From positions 29,427 through 93,426 of the forward strand of contig JAFGCG010000001.1 of NCBI GenBank assembly GCA_016932715.1: a stretch of 64,000 nucleotides of DNA, read 5' to 3'. The notes under the pieces were generated by a model. It made no database searches and was not told the origin of the DNA. It was given only the letters and a program-made list of their open reading frames with translations. Origin of the DNA: Anaerolineales bacterium (GTDB taxonomy: Bacteria; Chloroflexota; Anaerolineae; Anaerolineales; Villigracilaceae). The translations under genes were made by a program, and so were the position numbers. This document shows positions 7,563-15,849 of the stretch, one piece after another. How positions within the stretch are numbered: the first letter of the stretch is position 1; every line of letters begins with the position of its first letter.

Positions 7563-9065
7563 GTGAGGAACCGCAGTTCCGTCCCCATCTTACGCGGGAT
7601 ATCCATCGCAATCTTATCCATCGCAGTCGTGCTGACCGTCATCGCACTGATCGGCTACAGCCGCCAGCGCAACAACTATCCACGCGGCATGACCATCGCA
7701 GGCGTCCCCGTCGGCGGGGTTGACCCGCAGGTCGCCTCCGAGCGCGTGCTGCAAGTGTATTCGTCACCCATCGAAGTGCAGTATGGCGAAGCGATCATCC
7801 ATGTTGACCCTTCGGTGGTCGGCTTTGAGCTGGATATGGACAGCATGATCGCCGCCGCAGACCTTGAACGCACCGGTGGTTCCTTCTGGGGTGGATTTTG
7901 GAACTATTTGTGGAACCGCGACCCCGCGCCGGTCGAGATCCCGTTAAGCGCGACGATCAGCGAAGAACGTTTACGGGCTTACTTGCAGAATGAAATCTCC
8001 GCACGTTACGATGAACCTCCCACGCCGGCTCAGCCTGTCCCGGGCAGCACAACGTTCACAGCCGGCACACCCGGAATTATCCTCGATATTGACCGGGCAG
8101 TGCGTTTGATCGAAGACACACTCCGCTCGCCCAACAATCGGACCGTGGTGCTTTCCTTTCGGCAGAGCGCGGCCGCCCGGCCGACCATGCAAAACCTGGA
8201 AATATTGCTCCAGCAAAATATCACGGTGGCTGACTTCGACGGGGTCATCGGGGTTTACCTGCAGGATCTGCAGAATGGGCAGGAGATCCACTTTGCCATG
8301 GATCAGGGTGAATTGATCTCGGTGAATCCGGATATTGCCTTCACCGCCTCCAGCACCGTAAAGATCCCGATCATGGTTTCCTACTTCATCAAATACGGCA
8401 GCGATGCCTTGAGCGAACAGTCGACGGCTTTGCTCATGGACATGATCCGCAGATCCGAGAATCCGCCCGCGGATCGTCTGATGGAAAGCCTGGATGCGCT
8501 GAGAGGTCCGCTGGTTGTGACGGAAGATATGCGCAAGATCGGGCTGGAAAATACCTTCCTGGCTGGTTTCTTTTGCAGTGCAGAGTTCCCCTGCCCGCTT
8601 TTGCAGCGGTTCGAGACCCCCGCGAACAAACGCACCGACGTCGAGACCGATCCCGACTCCTTCAACCAGACCACCCCATCCGATATTGGCATGCTGCTGG
8701 CTGATATCTACCAATGCGCAGAAGGCGGCGGCGGCGCATTGATCGCCGCCTTCCCCGATAAGATCAGTAGTGAACTCTGCAAGCAAATGATCACCCTGCT
8801 AGCCTCCGACAAGATCGGGGTTTTGATCGAGGCAGGCGTTCCGGAGGGGACGCAGGTCGCCCATAAACATGGCTGGATCAGCGATCCGTCCTCGCTTGTC
8901 ATCAAAAACATCAGCGATGCCGGGATTGTCTATACGCCCGGCGGCAATTATGTCCTGGTGATCTATGCTTATCACCCGGTGCAAACGGTCTGGGAGCCGG
9001 TCTCCGGACTCTTCGCACAGATGTCACAGGCAGTTTACAATTACTATAACATCCCGACTCAATAA
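7563..9065 (+). CDS. Membrane-anchored serine hydrolase (class A beta-lactamase fold) with YoaR-like N-domain
   Basis: 500 residues. An N-terminal membrane anchor (about 11-31) is followed by a YoaR-like peptidoglycan-binding-type domain (about 50-200) and a beta-lactamase-class-A fold. The active-site SxxK is S264-T-V-K267; RSENPPAD stands where SDN is expected, and a KHG triad stands for KTG. The changed SDN and KTG motifs make a true penicillinase unlikely; a cell-wall or small-ester hydrolase outside the membrane fits better. The GTG start is set by GGAGG five bases upstream. Confidence 0.85.
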   Translation: MRNRSSVPILRGISIAILSIAVVLTVIALIGYSRQRNNYPRGMTIAGVPVGGVDPQVASERVLQVYSSPIEVQYGEAIIHVDPSVVGFELDMDSMIAAADLERTGGSFWGGFWNYLWNRDPAPVEIPLSATISEERLRAYLQNEISARYDEPPTPAQPVPGSTTFTAGTPGIILDIDRAVRLIEDTLRSPNNRTVVLSFRQSAAARPTMQNLEILLQQNITVADFDGVIGVYLQDLQNGQEIHFAMDQGELISVNPDIAFTASSTVKIPIMVSYFIKYGSDALSEQSTALLMDMIRRSENPPADRLMESLDALRGPLVVTEDMRKIGLENTFLAGFFCSAEFPCPLLQRFETPANKRTDVETDPDSFNQTTPSDIGMLLADIYQCAEGGGGALIAAFPDKISSELCKQMITLLASDKIGVLIEAGVPEGTQVAHKHGWISDPSSLVIKNISDAGIVYTPGGNYVLVIYAYHPVQTVWEPVSGLFAQMSQAVYNYYNIPTQ

Positions 9066-9096
9066 AGGACTTCGCAATATTTTATGCCCGTAAGGG

Positions 9097-9102
9097 TATA
9101 AT
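9097..9102 (+). promoter_or_regulatory. -10 box six bases before the zinc-ribbon gene
   Basis: A perfect TATAAT ends 6 bases before ATG 9109 and no Shine-Dalgarno is present. Transcription would begin at or next to the start codon, giving a leaderless mRNA. No good -35 box is seen. Confidence 0.45.
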
Positions 9103-9108
9103 CGGACC

Positions 9109-9810
9109 ATGAGCGCCGCGCTGGGATTGTATCGTCTGCAACAGGTGGATAGCCGGATCGATCAGATCCAGGCCCGTTTGAGGACGATTCAGCAAACGCT
9201 CGAAAATGACCTGGCACTGCGCTCCGCCCTGGAACGTTACGAGGCGGCGGAGACCAGGTATGGAAACGCCGAACGCCTCCTGAAGCTGAGCGAGACCGAG
9301 GTCGAGAAACAGCGCATCAAGATCGAACAGACCGAAGCCAGCCTCTACGGAGGGCGGGTCCAGAACCCAAAGGAATTACAGGACCTGCAAAAGGACACCG
9401 CTTCCCTGAAACGGCACCTGGAAACCCTGGAAGAGCGTGAATTGGAAGCCATGCTCTCGGTCGAAAACCTTGAAAAAGAGTTGCAGGCAGCCAAAACCGA
9501 CCTGGAACGTGTCCAATCGAATTTGAAAGAACAGAACCGGGACCTGGCCCAGGAAAGTGAAACCCTCCGCAAAGAGTTCGAACGGCTGAACTCGGAGCAC
9601 CAGGCTGTCGTGACAGACATCGCAGCGCAGGCTCTACACACTTATGAAGCGTTGCGCAAGCAAAAGCGCGGTATCGCGGTGACAACCGTCGCCGATAGTT
9701 CCTGTGAGGCATGCGGCACGACCATCACTCCCTCGCAGCAGCAAAGTGCCCGGTCGACAAGTCAATTGTTCTACTGCCCCACCTGCGGACGAATCCTGTA
9801 TGCAAGCTAA
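9109..9810 (+). CDS. Coiled-coil protein with C-terminal C4 zinc ribbon
   Basis: 233 residues. Residues about 5-185 are long charged helices with heptad character (RLRTIQQTLEND, KELQDLQKDTASLKRHLE). The C-terminus carries two CxxC knuckles, CEACG and CPTCG, of the zf-RING_7 (CT398/HP0958-like) family. Family members are proposed nucleic-acid- or secretion-linked scaffold proteins; their role here is unknown. It is followed after 40 bp by the NACHT protein and may share its transcript. Confidence 0.85.
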   Translation: MSAALGLYRLQQVDSRIDQIQARLRTIQQTLENDLALRSALERYEAAETRYGNAERLLKLSETEVEKQRIKIEQTEASLYGGRVQNPKELQDLQKDTASLKRHLETLEERELEAMLSVENLEKELQAAKTDLERVQSNLKEQNRDLAQESETLRKEFERLNSEHQAVVTDIAAQALHTYEALRKQKRGIAVTTVADSSCEACGTTITPSQQQSARSTSQLFYCPTCGRILYAS

Positions 9811-9850
9811 CCGCACCATCGATCCCTCTCCCAATGAGAGAGACGCATAG

Positions 9851-12406
9851 ATGACCATCACTCTTCCGCCTGATCCGTTCTCGTTTCTGTTTGGTTTTGC
9901 CGTCGGCATCCTGTTTGTGTGGCTTTTGGGCCGCCTCCGCCCCCTGCTTAAGCAGGTACGCGAGAGCGCCAAAGAACGGCAGCAGGTCGCACAGACGCGC
10001 CGGACAACCGGATTGGAGGATAATCACCGGCGGATCACGCTGCGCCGCGCTCAGGGGATGCACCTGGCATCCTCCCTCTTTTCACTTGATGAAATCCTGC
10101 AGGAACCGCGCCTCATCGCTCCACCGCCGCGTGTGGAGCCGGGTGTGATTGGGATCCAGGAAGATATCATTTCGCAGACACTGCCCCACATGCCGGCCTG
10201 GCCCGAACTTGCCGCAATCTACCGTGCGCCCACCCTCGGCGTCGCGGAAGCGATTGCCGGTGGATCGAACATTGTGATCGTTGGAGCCGCGGGCACGGGA
10301 AAAACTGTCGCTCTCGCCCACCTGGCTTCGCTGGCAGCCAATCTCAAGGTCAGGCTGAGCGCGGAGTCGGACCTGGAGGCAGTTCCCTATCTGTATCACG
10401 TCGCCGATCTGCAATTTCCATTTGACGCGACAAAGGACCCGGCGACCAGCATTATCAACGCCGCCGGGGAACACGCGCCCATTTTCGACCTGAGACGTTT
10501 GCCGGGATTCATCCAGCAGACGCTTAAGAACGGGCAGGCGCTGGTGTTGATCGATGGTTTCGATGAACTCGATCCACAGGGGCAGTCCAATGTCGTTGAC
10601 TGGTTCAAGGCTTTGCTGCAAACCTACCCAAAGGTAAGGATCGTAACAACAGGTTGTGTCGATCGGCTCCATGGCTTGATCAGCCTTGGGTTCAATCCAC
10701 TGGCATTGATCGGATGGGACACGCCCAAAAATTCCCAATTTATCCAGCAATGGGGAGAACTATGGTCACAGACGGTTGCCCTGGAAGCCTGGGCACAAAC
10801 CGGCCCCGAACAGATCGATCCGATCCTGCTCAATACCTGGCTGGCGACGGATAACAGCAATCTGACGCCCCTGGAGTTGACGCTCAAGGTCTGGGGCGCG
10901 TATGCGGGCGACAGCCTGGGTCCGCGCGTGCTGGACGCGATTGCCACTCATGTCCGGCGCATCGCGCCAAGCGGGACACCGGTCGCGGCGCTCGAACTGC
11001 TCGCGATGCAGGTTGTGCTGACTTCGCAGCCGGTCTTCGATCCGCGCCAGGCACGTTCGTGGGTGAAGCAATACGACATTGTGGAAGATGATAAACCCCT
11101 CGAAAGCGCAGAGACGGACACGGAAACAGAAGAGGGCGAAAAGGCTCCACCAACCGATTCACAAAAAATCAAAAAATCGAAAGCCAGGGAAGCTGCTCCA
11201 AGTTATGGTTTGCTGACTAAAATGGCGGACAGCGGCTTGCTGGTCTCGTACCCGAACAACCGCATGCGTTTCCTCCATCCGGTTTTGAACGGTTATCTGG
11301 CTGGGCAGGCAATTGGGGACAACCATGCGGATGCGACGCTGCTTGCCCTCTCGGACTGGGACGGTAAGACCGTCGCGCTCCACTATCTGGCCGCGCGCGG
11401 CGATGCATCGGCAGTGGCAGATATCATGTTGAAAGAGTCGGAGCTGCCACTTCACAACCGTGTCTTTGCCGTGGCACGCTGGCTGCGCGATGCCCCCAGA
11501 GAGGCAGCCTGGCGCAGCAAAGCCTTTGCAAGTTTACTGGCGATCCTGCAAGCGGAGGGCCAGCCCCTGGGCCTGCGTGGACAAGCCATGGCGGCATTTG
11601 TCACCAGTAATGACCCGGGCGCGGCAACCCTCTTCCGGCAGCTGCTCAGTTCCAGATCGTTCGAACTGATCCCACTGGCTGCCCTGGGAAGCGGCGCACT
11701 GAAAGATCTAAAGGCAATCGATGCACTGGAGGAATTGATGCAGGCGCCGGTCGGAGCTGTCCGGCGTGCCGTCTGTATCGCGCTGGTCGCGATTGGAACC
11801 GAAAAATCACTGGAAGGGGTAGCGCGTGCGCTGTTACAGGGCGATGAAGACCTGCGACGCGCCGCGGCGGAAGCCCTGGCAAATGACCCCGCCGAGGGAC
11901 ATGCCATGCTCAAGGAAGGCGCGACCCTGGATGACATTATGCTGCGCCGCGCAGTCGTCCATGGATTGTCACGTGTCGGGCAACCGTGGGCTGTTGAGAT
12001 GCTCCAGCATTTACAAGTGGAAGACGACCAGTGGGCGGTCCGTAACCTCGCCAATCAATATCTTGAACAAATGCAAACCATAGACCCGCGTGTGCCACGT
12101 CCCCTCACGACACCTTCGGAAGCTCCCTGGCTGATCGAATTCGCAGGAAAGCAAAAGATGGGTGTTCCACGCGGCGGACCTGCAACAGATGTACTTCTCA
12201 GTGCTTTCAAACTTGGCAGTACGGAAGAGCGGCTCGCGGCACTGCCTTATCTCAAGCGTGCGGCAAATGAAGGCATTATCAGCGCGCTTTATCACGCCAT
12301 GTACGGTGAAGACCCCGAAGTCCGTGAAGCAGCTTACTATGCCATTGAAGAGATTGGCGCCGACGGGTTTAAGCTCCCCCATCCCAACCAGTTTGGATTA
12401 GGCTAA
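9851..12406 (+). CDS. Membrane-anchored NACHT-type NTPase with HEAT repeats
   Basis: 851 residues. One hydrophobic helix lies at the N-terminus (about 10-27). A P-loop NTPase follows with Walker A GAAGTGKT (145-152) and the NACHT-type Walker B LVLIDGFDELD (231-241). An acidic/basic low-complexity linker spans about 415-445. The C-terminal part (about 540-850) is a series of helical pairs with HEAT/PBS-like repeats such as AVRRAVCIALVAIGTE. NACHT proteins are signal-sensing STAND ATPases, many used in immunity. No nuclease, protease, TIR or other effector domain is visible, so a housekeeping scaffold or sensor is as likely as defence. A short palindrome (CTCTCCCAATGAGAGAG) precedes the gene. 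Confidence 0.8.
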   Translation: MTITLPPDPFSFLFGFAVGILFVWLLGRLRPLLKQVRESAKERQQVAQTRRTTGLEDNHRRITLRRAQGMHLASSLFSLDEILQEPRLIAPPPRVEPGVIGIQEDIISQTLPHMPAWPELAAIYRAPTLGVAEAIAGGSNIVIVGAAGTGKTVALAHLASLAANLKVRLSAESDLEAVPYLYHVADLQFPFDATKDPATSIINAAGEHAPIFDLRRLPGFIQQTLKNGQALVLIDGFDELDPQGQSNVVDWFKALLQTYPKVRIVTTGCVDRLHGLISLGFNPLALIGWDTPKNSQFIQQWGELWSQTVALEAWAQTGPEQIDPILLNTWLATDNSNLTPLELTLKVWGAYAGDSLGPRVLDAIATHVRRIAPSGTPVAALELLAMQVVLTSQPVFDPRQARSWVKQYDIVEDDKPLESAETDTETEEGEKAPPTDSQKIKKSKAREAAPSYGLLTKMADSGLLVSYPNNRMRFLHPVLNGYLAGQAIGDNHADATLLALSDWDGKTVALHYLAARGDASAVADIMLKESELPLHNRVFAVARWLRDAPREAAWRSKAFASLLAILQAEGQPLGLRGQAMAAFVTSNDPGAATLFRQLLSSRSFELIPLAALGSGALKDLKAIDALEELMQAPVGAVRRAVCIALVAIGTEKSLEGVARALLQGDEDLRRAAAEALANDPAEGHAMLKEGATLDDIMLRRAVVHGLSRVGQPWAVEMLQHLQVEDDQWAVRNLANQYLEQMQTIDPRVPRPLTTPSEAPWLIEFAGKQKMGVPRGGPATDVLLSAFKLGSTEERLAALPYLKRAANEGIISALYHAMYGEDPEVREAAYYAIEEIGADGFKLPHPNQFGLG

Positions 12407-12529
12407 TGCATTTGTCACAGGAAGGCTGGAAGCCCGCGTTCGCCCTGAACGCGCGCTTTGTGCTGAAACAGAAGTAATCGTAAAAGTTACCAAGAGGAAA
12501 TCGCGCAAGTTTCGAAGGAGGAGGATGTT

Positions 12530-13207
12530 ATGGTGGATGAATCGTTATTGCTGGCGATCGCTATCCTGGGCGGGACAGGCAAAGAGGGAAAAGGTCTCGC
12601 GTACCGCTGGGCAAAGGCAGGTTATCGCGTTTTGATCGGTTCACGCTCTTCGGAAAAGGCTGTGAAGGCTGCCTCCGAAATTATGCAGCTATTGGAAGGT
12701 TCCTCTTCCGTGGTCGGCGCCACCAACCTGGAAGCAGCAGAACAGGCGGAGATCGTTGTCATTACCGTGCCCTACTCGGCACACCGTGAGACACTGGAAA
12801 ATGTGAAAGATGCCCTCAAAGGCAAGCTGCTGATCGATGTCACCGTCCCGCTTATCCCGCCAAAGGTAAGCAAGGTGCAAATGCCCGCCGCGGGATCTGC
12901 CACCCAGGAGGCAAAAGAGATCCTTGGCGAGGAGACAGAAGTCGCGGCTGCGTTCCAAAACGTTTCTCATGAACTTTTGCTGGGCGAGGAAGAGATCGAA
13001 TGTGATGTGCTCGTGACGGGTACAAGCAAAAAAGCGCGCGCGGAGGCATTGACGCTTGTCGCCGCCGCCGGGTTGACAGGCTGGGATGCCGGCACGATCG
13101 AGAACTCTGTCGTTGTCGAAGGACTCACCAGCCTGCTCATCAATATCAATAAGCAATACGGCTCCACCCATGCGGGAATCAAGATCACAGGCGTGCAAAA
13201 TCAGTAG
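12530..13207 (+). CDS. npdG: NADPH:F420 reductase
   Basis: 225 residues with an N-terminal nucleotide motif ILGGTGKEGKGLA (12-24) and NADP-selecting GSRSSEKA (about 37-44), then AAFQNVSHELL and late SVVVEGLTSLL segments typical of F420-dependent NADP reductases (Npd/Fno). It moves hydride between NADPH and F420. The ribosome site GGAGGAGG is very strong. It opens the F420 block; cofE starts 79 bp later. Confidence 0.92.
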   Translation: MVDESLLLAIAILGGTGKEGKGLAYRWAKAGYRVLIGSRSSEKAVKAASEIMQLLEGSSSVVGATNLEAAEQAEIVVITVPYSAHRETLENVKDALKGKLLIDVTVPLIPPKVSKVQMPAAGSATQEAKEILGEETEVAAAFQNVSHELLLGEEEIECDVLVTGTSKKARAEALTLVAAAGLTGWDAGTIENSVVVEGLTSLLININKQYGSTHAGIKITGVQNQ

Positions 13208-13247
13208 GCAGTATTCAGTCGCCGGTAAATTGTTATGTATGCTGTTC

Positions 13248-13289
13248 GCTGAACACTAACGACTGAACACTGATTACTGAGCACTAATG
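13248..13289. repeat. Six-unit heptamer array ending on the cofE start codon
   Basis: 42 bp split exactly into GCTGAAC, ACTAACG, ACTGAAC, ACTGATT, ACTGAGC and ACTAATG. The last three bases of the final unit are the cofE ATG. No Shine-Dalgarno is present, so the array itself is the translation-initiation region of cofE. Confidence 0.85.
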
Positions 13290-14096
13290 TCACTGATACT
13301 TACCCCCCTCTCTGGCATCCCTCTCGTCCGCCGCGGCGACAATCTGGCGGATTTTATTGTGAAAGCGCTGGAGGAAAACGAGATCGCACTGGACGACAAT
13401 GACATCCTGGTCCTTGCTCAAAAGATCGTTTCCAAATCCGAAGGACGCACCGTCAATCTTGCAGCCGTCACGCCCTCGCAGCGCGCCATTGACCTCGCCC
13501 GACAGACAGACAAAGACGCCCGCGTCGTCGAGCTTATCCTGCGGGAAAGCAGCGAGGTGTTACGCACCCGGCCCGGGACGATCATTGTCGAACACAGGCT
13601 CGGATTCGTGTGTGCGAACGCAGGCATCGATCATTCAAATGTTGCTCCCCCTCTCCCTGAGGGAGACTGCGAAGCGCTCCGCAAGGAGGGGCCAGGGGTG
13701 AGGGCTGAAGAGTGGGTCCTGCTCCTTCCAACAGAGCCGGATCACTCGGCGGAAATGATCCGCAAAGAGATCGAGTCCCAAACGGGAAAACAAATCGGCA
13801 TTCTGATCATCGACTCACATGGGCGCGCCTGGCGCAATGGCACCGTTGGCGTTGCGATTGGCATTGCGGGCCTGCCGGGTCTGCAGGATTTACGCGGCCA
13901 GCCGGACCTTTTTGGATTTTCCCTGCGCATTACACAGGTCGGCGTGGCAGATGAACTTGGCGCGGCTGCCTCCCTGGCGATGGGACAGGCTGCCGAAGGC
14001 ACGCCGGTCGTCCATGTGCGCGGCTTTCCCTATCCGCTTCGTGAAGCCTCGCTGAAAGAGCTGCTGCGCCCCAAAGAACAAGATTTGTTCCGCTAA
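13287..14096 (+). CDS. cofE: Coenzyme F420-0:L-glutamate ligase CofE, with an internal insertion
   Basis: 269 residues, against about 245-250 for the family. It adds gamma-linked glutamates to F420-0 using GTP. Motifs are IPLVRRGDNLADFI, LVLAQKIVSKSEGR, NAGIDHSNV, LLPTEPDHSAEMIR, IIDSHGRAWRNGTVG (metal/GTP site) and RGQPDLFG. About 20 residues (120-140) between SNV and LLLP come from a GC-rich element and have no counterpart in the family. The nitroreductase domain fused in actinobacterial FbiB is absent and is probably supplied by the gene at 14773. The start lies in a heptamer array. Confidence 0.92.
   Translation: MSLILTPLSGIPLVRRGDNLADFIVKALEENEIALDDNDILVLAQKIVSKSEGRTVNLAAVTPSQRAIDLARQTDKDARVVELILRESSEVLRTRPGTIIVEHRLGFVCANAGIDHSNVAPPLPEGDCEALRKEGPGVRAEEWVLLLPTEPDHSAEMIRKEIESQTGKQIGILIIDSHGRAWRNGTVGVAIGIAGLPGLQDLRGQPDLFGFSLRITQVGVADELGAAASLAMGQAAEGTPVVHVRGFPYPLREASLKELLRPKEQDLFR
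13645..13704. repeat. GC-rich element inserted in cofE
   Basis: About 60 bp beginning with a CTCCCTGAGGGAG palindrome and ending in AGGGGCCAGGGGTGAGGG. It encodes a proline/glycine/arginine-rich loop absent from ordinary CofE. Such text is typical of short dispersed repeats; only this copy is seen in the window. Confidence 0.55.
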
Positions 14097-14133
14097 CCCG
14101 ACACCTGGCACTGACACCTCCTTAAACTCAACA

Positions 14134-14400
14134 ATGGACGAGAAAAGCACAAAAACACTAACAGGAATCTTATGCACATTTGATACACTTACGAAGTGCC
14201 GCAGAAACACTATACAGGATCTTGGAATCCAGCTTGGGATTATTTTCAGTAATATAGAATTTGCTGGAACAAGCGGTAAACGCGATGCACAGATTAAATT
14301 TTTGATCGATTGCACTGAAGAAGATGTTCAGACCATTCGAGATTTTCAGAAAGAAATGCACACACTTTATATTCCAAACCCAATGGTGGTAATCACATGA
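14134..14400 (+). CDS. Unknown 88-residue protein in the F420 operon
   Basis: I recognise no family. The protein is soluble, with alternating strands and helices (IGLIF-type beta strands, then TEEDVQTIRDFQKEMH) that could form a small alpha/beta domain. Base composition is more AT-rich than its neighbours. Its TGA overlaps the ATG of the PPOX gene (ATGA), which suggests coupling and supports it being translated. No clear ribosome site precedes ATG 14134. Recent acquisition is possible. Confidence 0.55.
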   Translation: MDEKSTKTLTGILCTFDTLTKCRRNTIQDLGIQLGIIFSNIEFAGTSGKRDAQIKFLIDCTEEDVQTIRDFQKEMHTLYIPNPMVVIT

Positions 14401-14786
14401 GTTTCCCTGAAGACTTTCAAGACCTTCTCACCGATGACTCAAAAGCTTTGCTCTATCTGGCGACCCTCATGCCCGATGGCTCGCCGCAAGTCACACCCGT
14501 CTGGTTTAGCACGGATGGTGAATATATCCTGATCAACACCGCCGAAGGTCGCGCCAAAGATCGCAACATGAAGGCTCGCCCCAGAGTTGCCATGACCGTT
14601 CAAGATCCCAGGAATCCCTACCGATACCTTGGTATGCGCGGCGAAGTAGGCTCTTACACAAGAGAAGGTGCCGATGAACATATCAATGCCCTCTCCCTCA
14701 AGTATGATGGCAAACCCTACAACATCCCAGCCGGGCAAAAGCGGATCATCTTCCGTATCAAACCAACTCACTTTGACAAGCATTGA
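14397..14786 (+). CDS. PPOX-class F420-dependent oxidoreductase
   Basis: 129 residues with a split-beta-barrel flavin/deazaflavin fold: ALLYLATLMPDGSPQVTPVWF (strands 1-2), YILINTAEGRAKDRNM (phosphate-binding Lys/Arg region), RVAMTVQDP, RYLGMRGEV and a C-terminal FRIKPTHF. The GRAKDRNM segment and the F420 context favour F420 over FMN. Likely role: hydride transfer from F420H2 to an unknown substrate. It overlaps the preceding gene by 4 bases and the next by about 14. Confidence 0.85.
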   Translation: MSFPEDFQDLLTDDSKALLYLATLMPDGSPQVTPVWFSTDGEYILINTAEGRAKDRNMKARPRVAMTVQDPRNPYRYLGMRGEVGSYTREGADEHINALSLKYDGKPYNIPAGQKRIIFRIKPTHFDKH

Positions 14787-15381
14787 TCTGCACAAATTCC
14801 TGCGGATGCGCCGTTCGATCCGCCGCTTCAAGCCGGACCCGGTGCCTGATTCCGTGATCCAAAACATCCTCTCGACCGCGACGTACGCGCCCTCGGCACA
14901 CAATCGTCAGCCGTGGAGATTCGTGGTAGTGACGGATCTATCCGTCAAAATATGTCTTGCAGAGGCAATGGCGCAGGATTTTGAACGCGACCTGGTTCGA
15001 GACGGTGTCCCCCCTGAGAAAATACAAACCCAAGTCAAACGTTCGCGAGAACGGCTCACCTCCGCGCCGGTCGCGATCCTGTTGTGCCTCGACATGAGCG
15101 AAATGGATTCCTATCCTGACGAAAAGCGCCAGCAAGCCGAGCGGATGATGGCAATCCAATCCGTGGCTGCGGCGGGATTGCAATTACTGCTCGCGGCGCA
15201 CGTCGAAGGCTTGGGCGGGGTCTGGGTTTGTTCGCCCCTGTTTGCGCCGGAGACGATCCAGAAGACGCTGGATTTATCGGAGAAGTGGGAACCACAGGCT
15301 ATGTTCTATGTTGGCTATCCGGATGAATCACCAAAGAACAAAGAGATGAAAGATTTGGATAGTTTGGTCAAAATGTTATGA
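14773..15381 (+). CDS. Nitroreductase-family protein, probable separate FbiB C-domain
   Basis: About 202 residues from TTG 14773; the frame is open back to ATG 14668, but that would bury over 100 bp in the PPOX gene. ATG 14806 is another option. Motifs are RRSIRRFKPDPV (FMN phosphate contacts), YAPSAHNRQPWRF, and GLGGVWVCSPL. In actinobacteria this domain is fused to CofE as FbiB and reduces dehydro-F420-0 with FMNH2. A free-standing copy between cofE and cofD suggests the same step here. A general nitroreductase cannot be excluded. Confidence 0.8.
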   Translation: MTSIDLHKFLRMRRSIRRFKPDPVPDSVIQNILSTATYAPSAHNRQPWRFVVVTDLSVKICLAEAMAQDFERDLVRDGVPPEKIQTQVKRSRERLTSAPVAILLCLDMSEMDSYPDEKRQQAERMMAIQSVAAAGLQLLLAAHVEGLGGVWVCSPLFAPETIQKTLDLSEKWEPQAMFYVGYPDESPKNKEMKDLDSLVKML

Positions 15382-15383
15382 TG

Positions 15384-15404
15384 GTGGACCGTGGACAGTA
15401 GACC
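15384..15404. repeat. Heptamer array upstream of the four-helix-bundle gene
   Basis: Three units, GTGGACC, GTGGACA, GTAGACC. Its reverse complement contains GTCTAC-n-GTCCAC, which also occurs in the array at 15857-15884, so the two arrays flank the intervening gene as inverted copies. Confidence 0.75.
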
Positions 15405-15438
15405 GTGTTTTTAGGCAAAGACGCATATAGGAGGTGAA

Positions 15439-15849
15439 ATGTCTTTCAAATTTGAACAACTGGACGTTTGGAATATGTCGCTCGATTATTCTGATTCGAT
15501 TTACGAATTAGCAGAAAAACTTCCGGAAAGTGAACGCTTCAATCTAAAATCACAAATCACTCGCGCGGCAACATCCATTTCTTTGAATATTGCAGAAGGG
15601 TCAACGGGGCAAAGCGACCCCGAACAGAGCCGCTTTCTGAGTATGGCAATTCGCTCTTTGATTGAAACAGTGGCTTGTCAGAGACTTATCACTCGCCGAA
15701 AATATGTAAGCGAGAAAGCCCTTATGGAGCATCTAGATCTGCAAGCACAGGAACTCGCCAAGCGCCTTCATGCGTTCCGTAGATCACTAACAAAATCTAG
15801 TAGGTTTATCGGTGAAGAACAACCCGCATATGGCACAGATCAACTCTGA
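15439..15849 (+). CDS. Four-helix-bundle protein (23S rRNA intervening-sequence family)
   Basis: 136 residues with the family signature FEQLDVWNMSLDYSDSIYELAEKLP near the start, then SQITRAATSISLNIAEGS and RSLIETVACQRL. Members are pentameric helical bundles found in 23S intervening sequences and, as here, as stand-alone genes; the function is not established. A very good ribosome site GGAGGTG precedes ATG 15439. It is out of place between F420 genes, more AT-rich than they are, and bracketed by inverted heptamer arrays, which looks like an inserted cassette. Confidence 0.88.
   Translation: MSFKFEQLDVWNMSLDYSDSIYELAEKLPESERFNLKSQITRAATSISLNIAEGSTGQSDPEQSRFLSMAIRSLIETVACQRLITRRKYVSEKALMEHLDLQAQELAKRLHAFRRSLTKSSRFIGEEQPAYGTDQL

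Noticed and set aside
9851..12406. A complete anti-phage defence system around the NACHT gene
   Set aside because: No effector domain, nuclease, toxin or mobile-element gene lies next to it; neighbours are metabolic. Only a sensor-like ATPase is supported.
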